A DNA stretch of 64,000 bases from Cloeon dipterum (Eukaryota; Arthropoda; Insecta; Ephemeroptera; Baetidae). This document shows, one piece after another, positions 24,201 to 34,653 of the stretch. The translations under genes were made by a program, and so were the position numbers. The notes below the pieces were generated by a model. The model ran no database searches. It saw only the letters and a program-made list of their open reading frames with translations, and was not told the origin of the DNA. The first letter of the stretch is position 1. Each line of letters starts with the position of its first letter. The stretch is from NCBI RefSeq assembly GCF_949628265.1, contig NC_088789.1, forward strand, positions 19,771,883-19,835,882. Direction: 5' to 3'.

Positions 24201-27200
24201 TTATGCAAAATCTTAAATTTGACTTAACTTTGTCCTAATTGGATTGTCTGCACTGTAAAGATAATCACTCAAACTAAAACTCTAAAATTTTCTACGTTTC
24301 AATCCACATTAACAGTTTGAGATTTCATTTTTGCAATACTCCATCAAATTTTGACGTTTTTTGTCCCATAAATTTCATCCCCAGGATTAACATCGTCAAT
24401 AACTCCTGCAAAATCTTTCATTCCACTCTCAGGTTCCTCCACAGTGTCCTCCGCGGCCGGTGTCTTACACGCCAAGCACCAACAACGAAAACACCGCCGT
24501 AGCATTCGCCGCGGCGCTGAACAACCTGGACACGTCCCGCAACTACGGCTCGGCCGGCGACGAGTTGGAGAACATTCCTCCCAGCTACCTGCGGAACCTG
24601 AACAGAAACGTTCAGGCCATCCCGACACTGCCGCCTGTTCCGCCTTCAAACCCGGCCAGCGACACTGACAGTTTGCACAAGCCATGGAACGAGTCGGACC
24701 TCAACATCCCGTCCTCGACGGCCGTCTCCATAAACGCCGCCACTTACGCTGAGCCCAACAAGATCAGAAACAACAGTGAGTACATACTTCTCGCCTCTCT
24801 GTTGCCAGAAATTTTACAGTAGCTTTTGTTTAATGTGTATACTTAATTTTGAGACGATATACTGCGTTCTAGCTTTGTCGTTGCTTTTATCGCTGTCGTT
24901 TTGCAACTCGTACTCTCTCCAAGCAACATTAATTTTATTTTCAAATTGCAATTTGTAATTACACTTAATAAACACTGCACGTTTTTACAACATTTTTATG
25001 CTTTTGCCACATATTTTGCGAAAATTATGCGTGTTTAAGCTATTTACAGATGATTTTGCAAGTTTACAAACTGTTAATAATTAGAGTTTTGCATTTTTCA
25101 CACAAAAATTAATTTCTGACTGGCCAAATGAGGCGAAAACATCAAAGATCTTAAGTTTTAATTTCTGGTGATTAAATTATGGTTGCCCTTTTGTTGATTG
25201 AAAGTTGAGATTTTATTTTCCTTGGCATGTTATAAGAATATGCATTTAATAAATCAAATATCGACATAATATTATTAAAATTTATTTATATTTTTTAAAG
25301 AATAGGATATTACAGTATGTATATTTTATCAAAAGGAATTTTTCCAAAAAATGTCACATTGCTAAACTTATTTTTTATCAGACAAAAAATGACAAAATCT
25401 AGAGTTATACTCCCTTAACTTGCAAAAAAAAAACGCAAATTCCATCTGTCACTGGCTTTGATCCAAACTTATTTTTTATCAGACAAAAAATGACAAAATC
25501 TAGAGTTATACTCCCTTAACTTGCAAAAAAAAAACGCAAATTCCATCTGTCACTGGCTTTGATCGCAAACCTTTTACGCAAAATAAGCGGAAAATTCTAT
25601 TTAACTTGACCAAATTAGCAAAACACTAATTTTTCTTAATTTAATCTGCAAATGTCGTGTAATTTTGCTGAAGTAAATAAAACAAACGAACGTAATGGCG
25701 AGAACAGAAGCAGGAACTGTATAAATAGGTAGGCAAGCTTTGCAAACGAAATTGTCACTGCTTGCAGACGTGCGACGCGTGCCCGACGTGCCCGTGAAAG
25801 GGGGCCCCGGGATGCTGTACAGCCGGCCGCAGAGGGCCATGACTGGCGCCTCGGCCTCCTCACTCAGTTCCCTCGAGGACGACCCTCGCATGCTCGGGGG
25901 TAAGTAGCGCGTTTGCCTTGTATGTTTGTGTGTGTGTGTGCGCGTCTATCTCTGTATAATATGCTGCACAAATATGTACACTACCTCTTCTCTACCCGCA
26001 AATCCGTTTGAGTATAGTGCAAATAAAAAAGGAGGATAAACAAATCTGATCCACTAACTCGACATTTTGCGATGTAGGTTACCACTGGGACTGTTCCGAT
26101 TGGAACCAGACGCAGAATCCACTGCCCAACATCACCGAGGTGCCCGGCAGTGAGGTGCCTGACACCTCCAGTTTCCACAGCAATGAGAGTAACGAAAGCC
26201 ACTCGATTACGCACGGCTCCTTAGTCAGAGCAGGTAAGAAAACACTTTTTTTCTAAATTGAGTTGAGAGAATAACTTAAGGGTGGAATTTGTTCGAGATT
26301 TCCGCGATTTCATTCATTTATTTATATTTTAACAGCGTTTTATAGCATTTATCATGAGCAAGTAGTAAATTATAAAATTATTTGGATTTCTAAAGCAATT
26401 AATTATGTTCAGGACTTTTAATTTTATAGTTAACTTTTTTCAGGGCAATTTCAATCGTCAAATAAGCAAAAATCATGCAATTTAAATTCACTTGATCTTT
26501 AATTTAACCCATTTGCAAGGATTCGTAAAAAGTTATAATTTCATCACTGTCTGACTAGTAGGAGGAAAGTTTCCAATTTTAAATTTGTGGACAGATTATT
26601 TACTCTAATTTAATTAAATTAGTCTAATTTTCAACAAATTTTAAAACAATTGAACTTTAATTTATTATTTACTTTCAAAGAAATTATTTATCTTTTTGTT
26701 AATGTATATTTTTTTAAATTCAAATTCAAACCAGCCTTATAAAGGGGAAGATTAATTAAGTGAAATTTAATGTTTTAAAACTAATTTTTTTAATAATTTA
26801 ACTGGAAAACCGATCTAATTAACTTTGGGCTTAGTAAATTTCACCAAATATTAAAATCGCAACGACACTTCTTTGAAACGGTTCATATTTATGCAATTCT
26901 TCTCGGACTTCATTATTTTTTCTGTTCATAGACAGTTTTTGCAATGTTCAACAATTTTCAAATGTTTAAATTAAAAAAAAATATAAGTTTTGGCATTGCC
27001 AAGATTGCACTAAAAACTGCTTTTAATTTAATAAATATGGTAAAATTAGATTTAAAAAAGGTTTTAATTTTTTCTTGTTTCAGTGCCGTTGGACGAGTGC
27101 CGGCGGGAGGCGGACGGTGAGGAAAACGGCTACACGATCGACTCGGAGGGCGGCGCCGACTTCGGCGAACTGGCGCCGAGCTCGTGCCTGCAGAAGCTGC

Positions 27201-27601
27201 TCGAGTCTCCGATGCTGGAGGTGAACGACGTGGCCGACGACTACCCGTACCGCGGCAAGGAGGGCTACCGCAGCCACCTGAACCAGTACCTGCCGAAGCC
27301 GTCGTACGCTGTGAGCGAGTCGGAGAATGAGGAGGCGCTGATTCCGCTCCGGTGCAGCCGGCTGCAGCGGGCGGCCAGCGACGACTCGCACGACGGCGTC
27401 GTCCCCTACGGCTTCCCCAAGGGCAGCCAGATCCGGCTTGACCCGGACGGCTCCATCATCACTGGCATCGAGAGCACCGGCGGCTACACCAGCGCCAGCG
27501 ACGTCTGCGACATCGACGACTCCGAGTTCGAGTCGGAGCCGAACAAGCAGCGCGTCTCCAAGAAGTACGCGTGGCCTGACGTCACGCACACGCAGGTCTG
27601 A
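6285..27601 (+). CDS. kug: Fat-like cadherin (Kugelei/FAT1-3 type), 5' incomplete, 33 exons
   Basis: Giant adhesion receptor of the plasma membrane; the insect Fat-like cadherin organises planar polarity and basal actin in epithelia. Exons: 6285-6434, 8589-8741, 8806-9019, 9719-9858, 10183-10669, 10940-11126, 11187-11415, 11765-12308, 12889-13274, 13326-13484, 13534-13705, 13758-13982, 14843-15079, 15347-16048, 16558-16766, 16821-16965, 17023-17184, 17239-17565, 17619-17900, 17962-18219, 18598-19401, 19497-19849, 19905-20048, 20300-20875, 20929-21415, 21610-21956, 22103-22498, 22867-23285, 23533-23827, 24433-24775, 25768-25899, 26078-26233, 27084-27601. All have GT-AG ends and matching phases, giving 10,338 nt (3445 residues plus TGA). 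The single laminin-G domain flanked by EGFs and the tail motifs (RPVSYTPS, GYHWD, LNQYLP) separate it from the Fat/FAT4 branch. Full-length relatives have about 4600-4700 residues, so roughly the first thousand are outside the window. Assignment to the family is sure; individual splice sites are hand-called. Confidence 0.93.
6435..8588 (+). other. Intron of the cadherin gene (2.15 kb) with a possible cassette exon
   Basis: This intron lies between the exon ending SSVFQ and the exon beginning VLAYDGD, both phase 0. The sequence is AT-rich up to about 7400. From 7500 to 8500 it is less AT-rich and open in several frames on both strands, including a frame of more than 220 codons on the minus strand that resembles no protein I know. 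A GT microsatellite lies at about 8045-8060. The candidate exon 7853-7963 is listed separately. Confidence 0.7.
7853..7963 (+). CDS. kug: Possible alternative cassette exon of the Fat-like cadherin (37 codons)
   Basis: A pyrimidine-rich acceptor (ending TTTTGCGCAG) and a good donor (GTAAGA) enclose exactly 37 stop-free codons in phase 0-0, the phase of both neighbouring exons. The exon could therefore be included or skipped without breaking the frame. It would insert an acidic segment ending VGDNILR directly before VLAYDGD. That junction reads like a normal cadherin B-strand (G-x-x-I-L-x-V-x-A-x-D). Skipping also gives a sensible repeat (SSVFQ-VLAYDGD). The surrounding frame is open for longer than the exon, so openness alone is weak evidence. 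The exon is a prediction. Confidence 0.4.
14152..14640 (-). pseudogene. Decayed coding remnant of unknown family, antisense in a cadherin intron
   Basis: On the minus strand two adjacent stop-bounded frames have protein-like composition. One (about 14640-14492) contains MKNVFAYKLIAKNEMCEFGD. The other (14427-14152, 91 codons) contains KLISKMEKVF, then HYEVIELKIM and THAYAF. Upstream of the first, in another frame, a stretch reads NGYEIVEVK, which resembles HYEVIELK of the second. This suggests two diverged copies of one domain broken by frameshifts and stops. No start or splice structure restores a gene. The family was not recognised. A chance pair of open frames cannot be excluded. Confidence 0.3.
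20929..21415 (+). other. kug: Membrane-proximal domain with furin-like site and start of the EGF region
   Basis: Exon 25 (residues 2416-2577 of the visible protein) corresponds to the segment between the last cadherin repeat and the first EGF in FAT1-3. It keeps the TPEDF, SLQP and LDVIL stretches and ends in a cysteine-containing segment (KKCAPSFCKYGEC, ICQCKEGYDG). RVKR at 21103-21114 fits the furin consensus R-x-K/R-R and lies in an exposed, lysine-rich insertion. Vertebrate FAT1 is known to be cut by furin into a heterodimer. Use of this site here is inferred. Confidence 0.75.
21610..22498 (+). other. kug: EGF-like domain followed by laminin G domain
   Basis: Exon 26 (21610-21956) starts with a six-cysteine EGF module (CDKIVNEC, CPSFKVC, FSCQC, GATC). 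From about 21775 through exon 27 (22103-22498) a laminin-G domain follows, recognisable by RIRTMQPAGTLMYAA, YNILELVNGVVQFRFDLGSG, QWHEIHLVRD, DDLYFGAEVRQ and GFSGCMDDIRIDG. A single laminin-G domain at this place is typical of FAT1, FAT3 and insect Kugelei. Confidence 0.92.
22867..23577 (+). other. kug: Four tandem EGF-like domains, the last of calcium-binding type
   Basis: Exon 28 and the start of exon 29 encode four six-cysteine EGF modules starting at VCGSQPCQNGGTC, DPCASNPCLHGGRC, YCNPNPCRNSGVC and DECAQAPCLNGATC. The last begins VDLDEC, the usual calcium-binding EGF signature, and is split by the intron 23286-23532 inside SYKC. An N-x-T site (NAT) follows its fifth cysteine. Confidence 0.92.
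23621..23683 (+). other. kug: Transmembrane helix of the Fat-like cadherin
   Basis: About 21 hydrophobic residues, from LFMIGGLLFV to VMLFVCF, are followed at once by the basic stop-transfer stretch RRCSVRRSNKR. This is the only strong hydrophobic helix in the visible protein, which gives a type I topology with about 430 residues inside the cell. Confidence 0.95.
23684..27601 (+). other. kug: Cytoplasmic tail with conserved Fat-like motifs and C-terminal PDZ ligand
   Basis: The tail is built from exons 23533-23827 (end), 24433-24775, 25768-25899, 26078-26233 and 27084-27601. Blocks shared with FAT1 (recalled, not searched) are VPP-RPVSYTPS, LPPVPPSNPASDTDS (proline-rich, Ena/VASP- or SH3-like), GYHWDCSDW, HLNQYLPKPSY and the acidic SASDVCDIDDSEFESE. 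The protein ends HTQV, a class I PDZ ligand (x-S/T-x-hydrophobic), against HTEV in FAT1. The last exon is markedly GC-rich compared with the AT-rich introns around it. Confidence 0.88.
25364..25564 (+). repeat. Exact 100-bp tandem duplication in a cadherin intron
   Basis: Unit 25364-25463 is repeated without a mismatch at 25465-25564 (period 101 bp, one extra C between). Both copies keep the same run of ten adenines. The unit starts AAACTTATTTTTTATCAGAC and ends CACTGGCTTTGATC. The lack of divergence means a recent event, an allelic copy-number variant, or an assembly artefact. Confidence 0.95.
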
Positions 27602-30507
27602 CCCCCCGCTGCCGCCGGACTTTCTCCGAAAAGCCATGCACAATACAACCGCAGCTGTGATGTTAAATTATAGAAGTTAGGGATGTGCCAAAATTTTCGA
27701 ATTAATAAATAATCGACAAGACCAATTTGATTATAAAAAACTATTTAATTTAATTTTAAATGGATAAAAGCAGGATGCATGAAAGAAAAATTTCTTCTGA
27801 AATCATAGGAAAATGAAGGAATAATTGATTATAAAATTGTGTCAAGAATGCTCCAAACTTATTACGAGCTAGATAAAATTATAAATTATGCACATCCCTA
27901 ACATTAGTTGATTTAGCGTGCGTGAAATTCGTTAGGACACGTTGAGAATGCGGTGCCATCGTCAAAAGCGAACTAATGGAAAATTTGAGATACTTAATGA
28001 ATGGCAACTGCAGTTCGCGATTTCCTATCGCTCTTCCTATCTCTCAAAGTTTCTAACAAAAAAATAAAAATTAAAGAAAGTCTCAAATTTTCTGCACGGT
28101 CACTCCAAGGTGGATTTTAATCTTTGCTTTGTAAGAAAATTGGCCACTTAAGCTTGTTGAATTGTTTATTTAATGAGGAAGTGACACTTTTGAACTTAAC
28201 TTGCCACCAGAAGAGGGAATATTTTCCATAAGACTGCTATTTTATATGAAAAACGGAAACGGAGAGAAAATTATAATAAAATTGTTGTAAAAATACGATA
28301 ATATATGAGACGGATGCGAATAAATCATAACTATATATCTCCCTCATGTGCCTCCTGCACTTTTTCTAAGCGAAAAGTTGTATATTTTAGTTTGAATACG
28401 TATCACCTTGATCATCATCACGCGCAGCTTGACAAATACCCTCTGTAAAATTCTCTAAATGCTCAAAAAAGTCTTTGATTTTCGTCCGCCAGCTGAACAA
28501 AAATTAAAAAAATAAACAAATTTGATCTCACGAAGTCAGTCAGGATCGAATTTCGACAATATGCTGCCGTTCACAATAAAAAAATCTTGATTCTCTTCAC
28601 ATATCAAGAAAAAGGTTTTCCCGCGGCTCCTTCCACCTTCAGTATTTGTGCTGCAAATCAGTCATTAATTTAAAAATTGTGTTGTTGATTATTAATTGAT
28701 TAACGTGAAAAGAGGAAAGAGAATGCTGCCATAGGTTAAAAATTTAAATTTATAATCCCATCTGTGAACTACGTTGGAGCAGCTGCCGAATTTTTAATTT
28801 TGTACATTATTTATCTGGTGCAATTGAAGAACGCGTGTTTTGCCGGGAGAGATTGTTTGAGCACATTTGAGAGAAACGAACGCAGAATACTTTTATAAAT
28901 ACCGATTATGAGCTGTAATAAGATGAAAGAAAAATGGATTATTTGTAATATATGCAGTGTTAACTGATAAGAATAAATGATTGTATTTTTAATGGAGCCT
29001 CGTTTTTGTCTTCCCACTCCCACACCAACCAGACCAGAAAGTATTTACCATAATTTCAAAATAAGGATCTTTCCACAAGAGATTTGATTTGTCACCTGCA
29101 TTTTTCAACATTTTGCTGACCATTATTTTAATTTTTTAATTGTTAGGGTGTTATAATAATAGTATAAAAATATCCTAGTTTGACGGTGACATTTTGAGAC
29201 CATTTTCCTGGAAATCAGGGAGCAATCTCGGGAAATATGTTTCTTGGAGCTCATAAAATCGAGTACATATGCAGCTAGAACATCAAACTTTGTCCCAAAA
29301 GAAGCCTATTCAGAGGCCAACGACATTATTATATTTCGAATATATAAAAAACGGCCTATTTTTTCTAAGTATGGGATTCAATGTTGCCCAAGTTTATTTT
29401 ACATGTTAAATATTTTTAGGATGGAGAAACTCTTTGTTGACGAGATACAGATGTCGTCCGCGAGGTCAGATAAGATCATTAAACCAGGAAAAATATAATT
29501 AAATCGTTAGGGTAAATCCCATGTATACAGCCACTTTAACGACGAATGACGGACTCTAGTGTATTGGATCGATCTGCACGCCTTTGGAACAGCTAATTGT
29601 AAGAAGCTTTCAGAATATATATTGCAGTTTGACCATTTGAAAGCCATCAGGACTCTCAGGAACGATATTTTGGGCACATCAAAATGTTTCCTGAGCACCC
29701 TGACAGCGCTGTTTCAAAAAATTGTAATTTTTGTAATATTACTAACAAATTTTTCCTTCTAATAATCACGGAAATGTGTGAACTGAAAAATTGGAGACTT
29801 GTCTTTATCAAGAAAAAATAAGTTATGGTTTCTACTAAATTATGAGTTATTAAAAGCTAAAAAAGTGGCTTAAACTTTGGTTAGTAAAATTATAAAAATA
29901 GGTATAGTCGTTCAAACAAATTTTCAAATTATAAATCAGATATGATAAGGAAAGGCCATTGACACAAGGTTGAGCATTGATCTGAAATATTTGGGGACAA
30001 ACAAAACAGCTACAAATTACCCCTAATAATAGAGCATTAAAGTTTTGAATCGTTTCAAATGTTTTTGATTGTGTTAAAAGATATATCAAATTTATAAATA
30101 GCCTGTAACGAAATGAAAACGTTCTCCAGTTTTTCTTATTTTGTGGAAAATGGGATTTCTCTTCTTAATCACTCCGAAAACTGCGGCGATTACTTAAAAT
30201 TTTAACTATAGTAAATTTTACCCTTTTGAAAAACTCTGCCCAAATCAAGCAAAAGCCTCGCTTTGTTAGTAAAACGTATATGATTTATTTGCGCTAAAGC
30301 GTAAGTTACACTCAATTTAACGATTAATCATAGAAAAAACGTACATCCCCTCGAAATTACCGCGAAAAAAACGAAACTTTACACATTTTCGTAGAAATAC
30401 GTGTCTAAAGGACCAAATGCAGAGTAAATTATTAGTCTAAATTAAAAATCACACTCGCGCGCATCACTTGTGAAAACGTGAGATGAGAGTCGCCGCCGAC
30501 AGGGCAG
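27602..30507 (+). other. 3' untranslated region of the cadherin gene and intergenic space
   Basis: After the TGA at 27599-27601 there is no further supported coding. AATAAA signals on the plus strand lie at 27704, 28275, 28319 and 28972. The last is followed by a T-rich stretch near 29000 (CGTTTTTGTCTT), so it is a good candidate for the long 3' end. Around 29244-29760 some frames look weakly protein-like (see findings). A TTTATT at 30284-30289 is a candidate polyadenylation signal for the minus-strand gene that follows. Confidence 0.5.
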
Positions 30508-31727
30508 TCACAGCGGCGGCCTCGGTTGTTGCTGTTGCTGCTGCTGCTGCTGCGTGTCTGATTGCGAGTCCGTGCTCTGCTGCTCTTTTTTCCGCTCGTT
30601 CGCCTCCTTCTGCAGCTTGAGGAACTCGGAGAAGTGCGTCTTCAGGTCGACTTCGGACCTTGAGTTGGTGGAACTGTGCGCCTCGTACCTCGCCAGGCAG
30701 CCGCCGTCGTCCAGGTTTTCCTCATCAACTTCCTAAAAGTGACAGACACCAGTAGAAGTTGCATTATAAATTGTAAATTTCATCAATCCTCTTTGATGCT
30801 TCGCACGTTGCATATATTTAATTTTTACAGGCTGAATCACGAGAAAGAGCAATCTGTTGGTGATTTTCATATGTTTGGTGTTGAATTTTACTTTGAGCCC
30901 GACTCTTTTTACCAAGGTTTGTGATAGAAAATGACATCTTAAAACTTTCGTTGATCAATTTAAATCATTTTAGTGGTACTTTTGGATTCTAGAGGGTCTT
31001 TTATCAACTTGAGAAACATCGGCTCAGTGTGCTGTGTAAAATTACTTTGTAGTGGATCGTTTTAACATTATTTCGTTAGTACTGTTTGCCCTTTCTTGCA
31101 TTGAAATCTTTTTATTGAATGCATTTTATTGTATTTGACATTTGACTAGAGCAAGAATAAAAATATTATTTTTTTAATCGTGGCAATAATGATTAATTTT
31201 TAAAAATAAAAAGGACACAAAAGAAATTAAGATAAAATTTTTACTCTGATGTGATTGGATAAGAATTAAGACTAAAACTGTGTAAATACTTCAAAATTCA
31301 AATTAAAATTTAAAAAAAGGTTATTCTAAAACTGTCACTATTTGCAAATGAAGTTTTTTTGTAAATTTTAAAGGTGCACGTGAGCAATTTTGTTCAAAGC
31401 TTCCTCTTGTCTCACAGTCAGAAATCCTCCATTTAACCCTTTTACTTTTTGAAAATTAATCGTAGGAATTTTTCTATCATAAATATTGTGATAAAAATAA
31501 TTATACCAAAAGGTTATCCAAGTGTTTATCAAAAATAAACCAGCATATCCGAAAAGATCAAAGTTCTGGCATTTATAGTATAGTACCTGTATTTCTTGGA
31601 AGGTGACTGGTTGGGTCCTGTAGCGCGCCGAGGTGTTGCCCTTGCGGCCTTTGTTTTTGCGGACGGGGCGCCGATATTGCTGCGCCGCGTGCAATCTGGA
31701 AAGCGGCTCTGGGTACACGGTGTCCAT
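30508..31727 (-). CDS. Unrecognised small basic protein with C-terminal poly-glutamine, 121 aa, two exons
   Basis: Exon 1 runs 31727-31587 (47 codons, from ATG) and exon 2 runs 30732-30508 (74 codons plus TGA). They are joined by a phase-0 GT-AG intron (30733-31586). The N-terminal half is strongly basic ([20 protein letters not shown]) and leads into [20 protein letters not shown]. The middle has an amphipathic charged stretch ([17 protein letters not shown]). The protein ends with nine glutamines coded by mixed CAG/CAA and then PRPPL. The conserved-looking core across the intron, the good splice sites and the GC-rich exons support a real gene. I do not recognise the family, and no signal peptide or membrane segment is seen. 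The core resembles intrinsically disordered adaptor-like proteins, but no function is assigned. Confidence 0.7.
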
Positions 31728-34653
31728 CGCCTACACGCTCGAGATGCTGCTTCTCGCCTTGAAACAAAAACAACAAAAATAGTGTCGTGTGAACGACTCT
31801 TCTCGTGAACTAAGCGGGAAAGTCTGAGAAGCGCGTGTTTGTTTTACTTCCTCTCGCGCTCAGCATCACAGAGTTGGAATGGTAAAAGGGCTTTAGTACG
31901 CAGTAGCCTTATTAATTCATCCTCAGCCGCCGACGTTTAAGGTTAAATGCCGAGCAAAAATAATATAAGCGCTGAACTTCAGACTGTTATTTGTTTAGAA
32001 AAAAATCGTAAAAGGTATTTTTAGGGAGGAAAATAAATGGTCTGCAGCAATTCCAAGAACACTACGATGATTTTTGCCTGTTGGATGTTGCGCGAAAAAT
32101 TAGCAGGACTTGAAATGTATCAGAACACAGCAGCCTTAGGACGCCCAGTTTATTTTTTCGAATATTACTGAGTGATACAATATATATATTTTAAAAATCA
32201 GATATTATTTTAAAATTTCACTGTTTGAAATTTTCCCATTTATGAAAGTTTAACTTTTGTTTTGACAAATTTAGTTTGGATTTCTGCAAAAATGAGTAAT
32301 TTTACCCCAAATTTGATCGGTTTTTGTTTAATATTTTAATAGTATAGTCACCATTTTAGAGTCATCCGAGGAGAAAGACTGTCCGTTTGTCGACGAAAGA
32401 ACTCGAGAAATATCCCTATCTGTTTGAAATTGAAGGCTGGATTTTAAATTTTAGCCCGACGTTGAAACAATAAAGGCCGTTTGTTTTCTTTCGGGGCTTT
32501 TTGATTATTTTCCCAAGCTGCTGTGTCGTCCGCGGGGACAATTTACTTCCTTCGTCTGCTGGACAGCCGCCAGACGGAGGGAGTCGCTGCAGACGCCATT
32601 TTCCGCGCAACCCTCACCTGCTTTGCGCGGAGGGAGCCGCGCGTTCTGCCTCCTGAGTTCTTTCCGAGGTCGTCCTTTGGTGCACGGGGTCTGCGGGGCG
32701 CAAAGTTCACCGCTCTCGGGGGGCAGCTTTGCCGTTTTCCGCGCTCACTCACTCACTCACTCGGCAGACAAGAGTCGCATACACACACACACACGCAGGC
32801 ACCACTCACAAGTCTATTTTCAGCCTCGCCGCCTTAATTATTTCCCCTCTTTTGGTATTCTCGAAAGCGTATTAAATTAAATCAGACCGCTCTCTCACTT
32901 CACTCACTCTAGTTCCTTCCTGCACGTCAGCACTATCGTAGCTGCCTACTTCTTTCATCCCTCCCAGCAGGCAGTTTCTTCAATAGTTGATGACAATATT
33001 ATGTGCACGGATTAATCCCGAGAAATCATCAAATTTGTTCGCTTAATAATTGTGACTTCTAAGAAATAAATTTTTTTCTCTCTTTGCACAGAAAGTTATG
33101 ACAAATTTATTCAGAGCCAACTTTTCATGATGTTCCAAAAGATCCTGAATATTTAGGCACCCCTGCAAATGGTTGACCAGAAATGGAAGTCTACTTTTTC
33201 ACAAACAGACATGTGTTCGTTCACCGTCACGCCCGCTATACCTTTCACTTTATAATTTGTTAAAAAAACCACAACTATGCTGAACGGCTGTTCTTTTGTA
33301 TCAACTGTGATCACCAATGACTTTTAATTATTTCTTAAAACCGATGAAAATAATGTATTTGAAGCCACCAGTATGAAATTGTGAACACCAATTTTTGGAG
33401 TTTACCGAATTTTCCGGAATTTTGTGGTAAATATAACTCATTTAAGTCAATTAAATGACTTATTTTGTGCTATATATCTCAAAGTGCAATATTTTGTTTT
33501 TTTGTAAAATCAGTGTGACAGTAAAAAATTCTTATATTGGTTGTCTGAAACATAATTGATATTTATAATCTACTATATATGCAAATGAATAATACATGTT
33601 TCAGAAAAATGCACAAAAATCTCGGAAAAAACCCGCAAAAATAGTTTTCTTATTAAACTAAAAAAAACGAAATCATGATAAATATTACGAAGCGCGAAAG
33701 GGAAAGATATGCCTTTGTCCTTGAATTTTGGCCAATTTAGATCGTCCTTCGACGATTTGGAAGCTCTGAAAAAATAGTCGACGCTGCGCTTCTCATTGCC
33801 AACTCTCGTAAATAAGTAGGTAATGGAGTAAACTATTCTATTTAGCGAAGTTTTTACTATAGCAGTTGATAAAATGTATAACTTGATAGTGAATAGTTTG
33901 ACAAACTTTTTCCCGCTACTCCCTGTCAAGTGGGGCGCATGCGTATTCCTGCCAAAAATTAAAATAAGCATGTTTCTTTTCAACCAAGTTAAAAATGTGG
34001 AATTTAATACAATCCACAACAAGCGTTAATCAAATTTCAATTCAAACATTAGATAAAAATAAAATTTGATATACAAAAAAGGTCACAACTCAATATTTCA
34101 AAAAATAGACTAAAAATAGAATAAAATATGAGGCACTTATGACTGTGGGCAGGTAACTGTAAAAGAGAAATCAATTCCATTGGACGTCATTTATTTAATT
34201 AATTTTTACAACATAATAATATTCATGACAATTATCAGTATGCCAATCAGCATCATTCTCTAACCGATGTGAGGAGCAATATTGTGCTAGCATGTTTCGT
34301 GGAATTGAAATCACAAATTTACATAACCAAGACAATAAATATTCAAATTATTTGCAACGTGTATTGGCTGTTACACAAGTGTATCAAAATATTGCAGGAG
34401 TTTATATAAATGCGCTTCTGGTAGATGATTATTTCCTTCCTCTTAACAAATAGCTATGGTAGAATGGTGGTAAATGGTAGAGAACAATTAATACTTTTTT
34501 TCTTTAATTTTGCTCATGGGTCAAACATTTTATGACACTCGTGCAAACGGCAGATATTGTGGAACAAAGCATATCCTTTTCTTTATACGATCCAAGAGTG
34601 ATTAAATGGCACATACGACTACTAGCATACTAACACTTTATAGATAGGAAACT
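31728..34653. other. Intergenic; probable promoter region of the small minus-strand gene
   Basis: No supported coding sequence was found. 32460-32800 is GC-rich, with (ACTC)n at about 32741 and (CA)n at about 32780, and could hold the 5' end and promoter of the minus-strand gene ending at 30508. A 149-codon minus frame at 34022-33573 starts at TTG and looks like chance in AT-rich DNA. TTTATT at 34190-34195 is a candidate polyadenylation signal for the zinc-finger gene. Confidence 0.5.

Larger units (their letters stand above)
9020..27083 (+). other. Longer introns of the cadherin gene
   Basis: Introns above 300 bp are 9020-9718, 9859-10182, 11416-11764, 12309-12888, 13983-14842, 16049-16557, 18220-18597, 22499-22866, 23828-24432, 24776-25767 and 26234-27083. 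All are AT-rich with GT-AG ends. Only 13983-14842 (antisense coding remnant) and 24776-25767 (exact 100-bp duplication) hold structure I can point to. I see nothing in the others. The remaining introns are mostly 49-64 bp. Confidence 0.75.

Noticed and set aside
27080..27643. 187-codon minus-strand frame opposite the last cadherin exon
   Set aside because: It is a shadow of GC-rich coding sequence. The plus frame carries the conserved tail and ends in a PDZ ligand.
33573..34022. 149-codon minus-strand frame in the intergenic region
   Set aside because: It starts at TTG, is dominated by Phe/Ile/Leu/Lys as expected from AT-rich DNA, and has no splice context or family resemblance.
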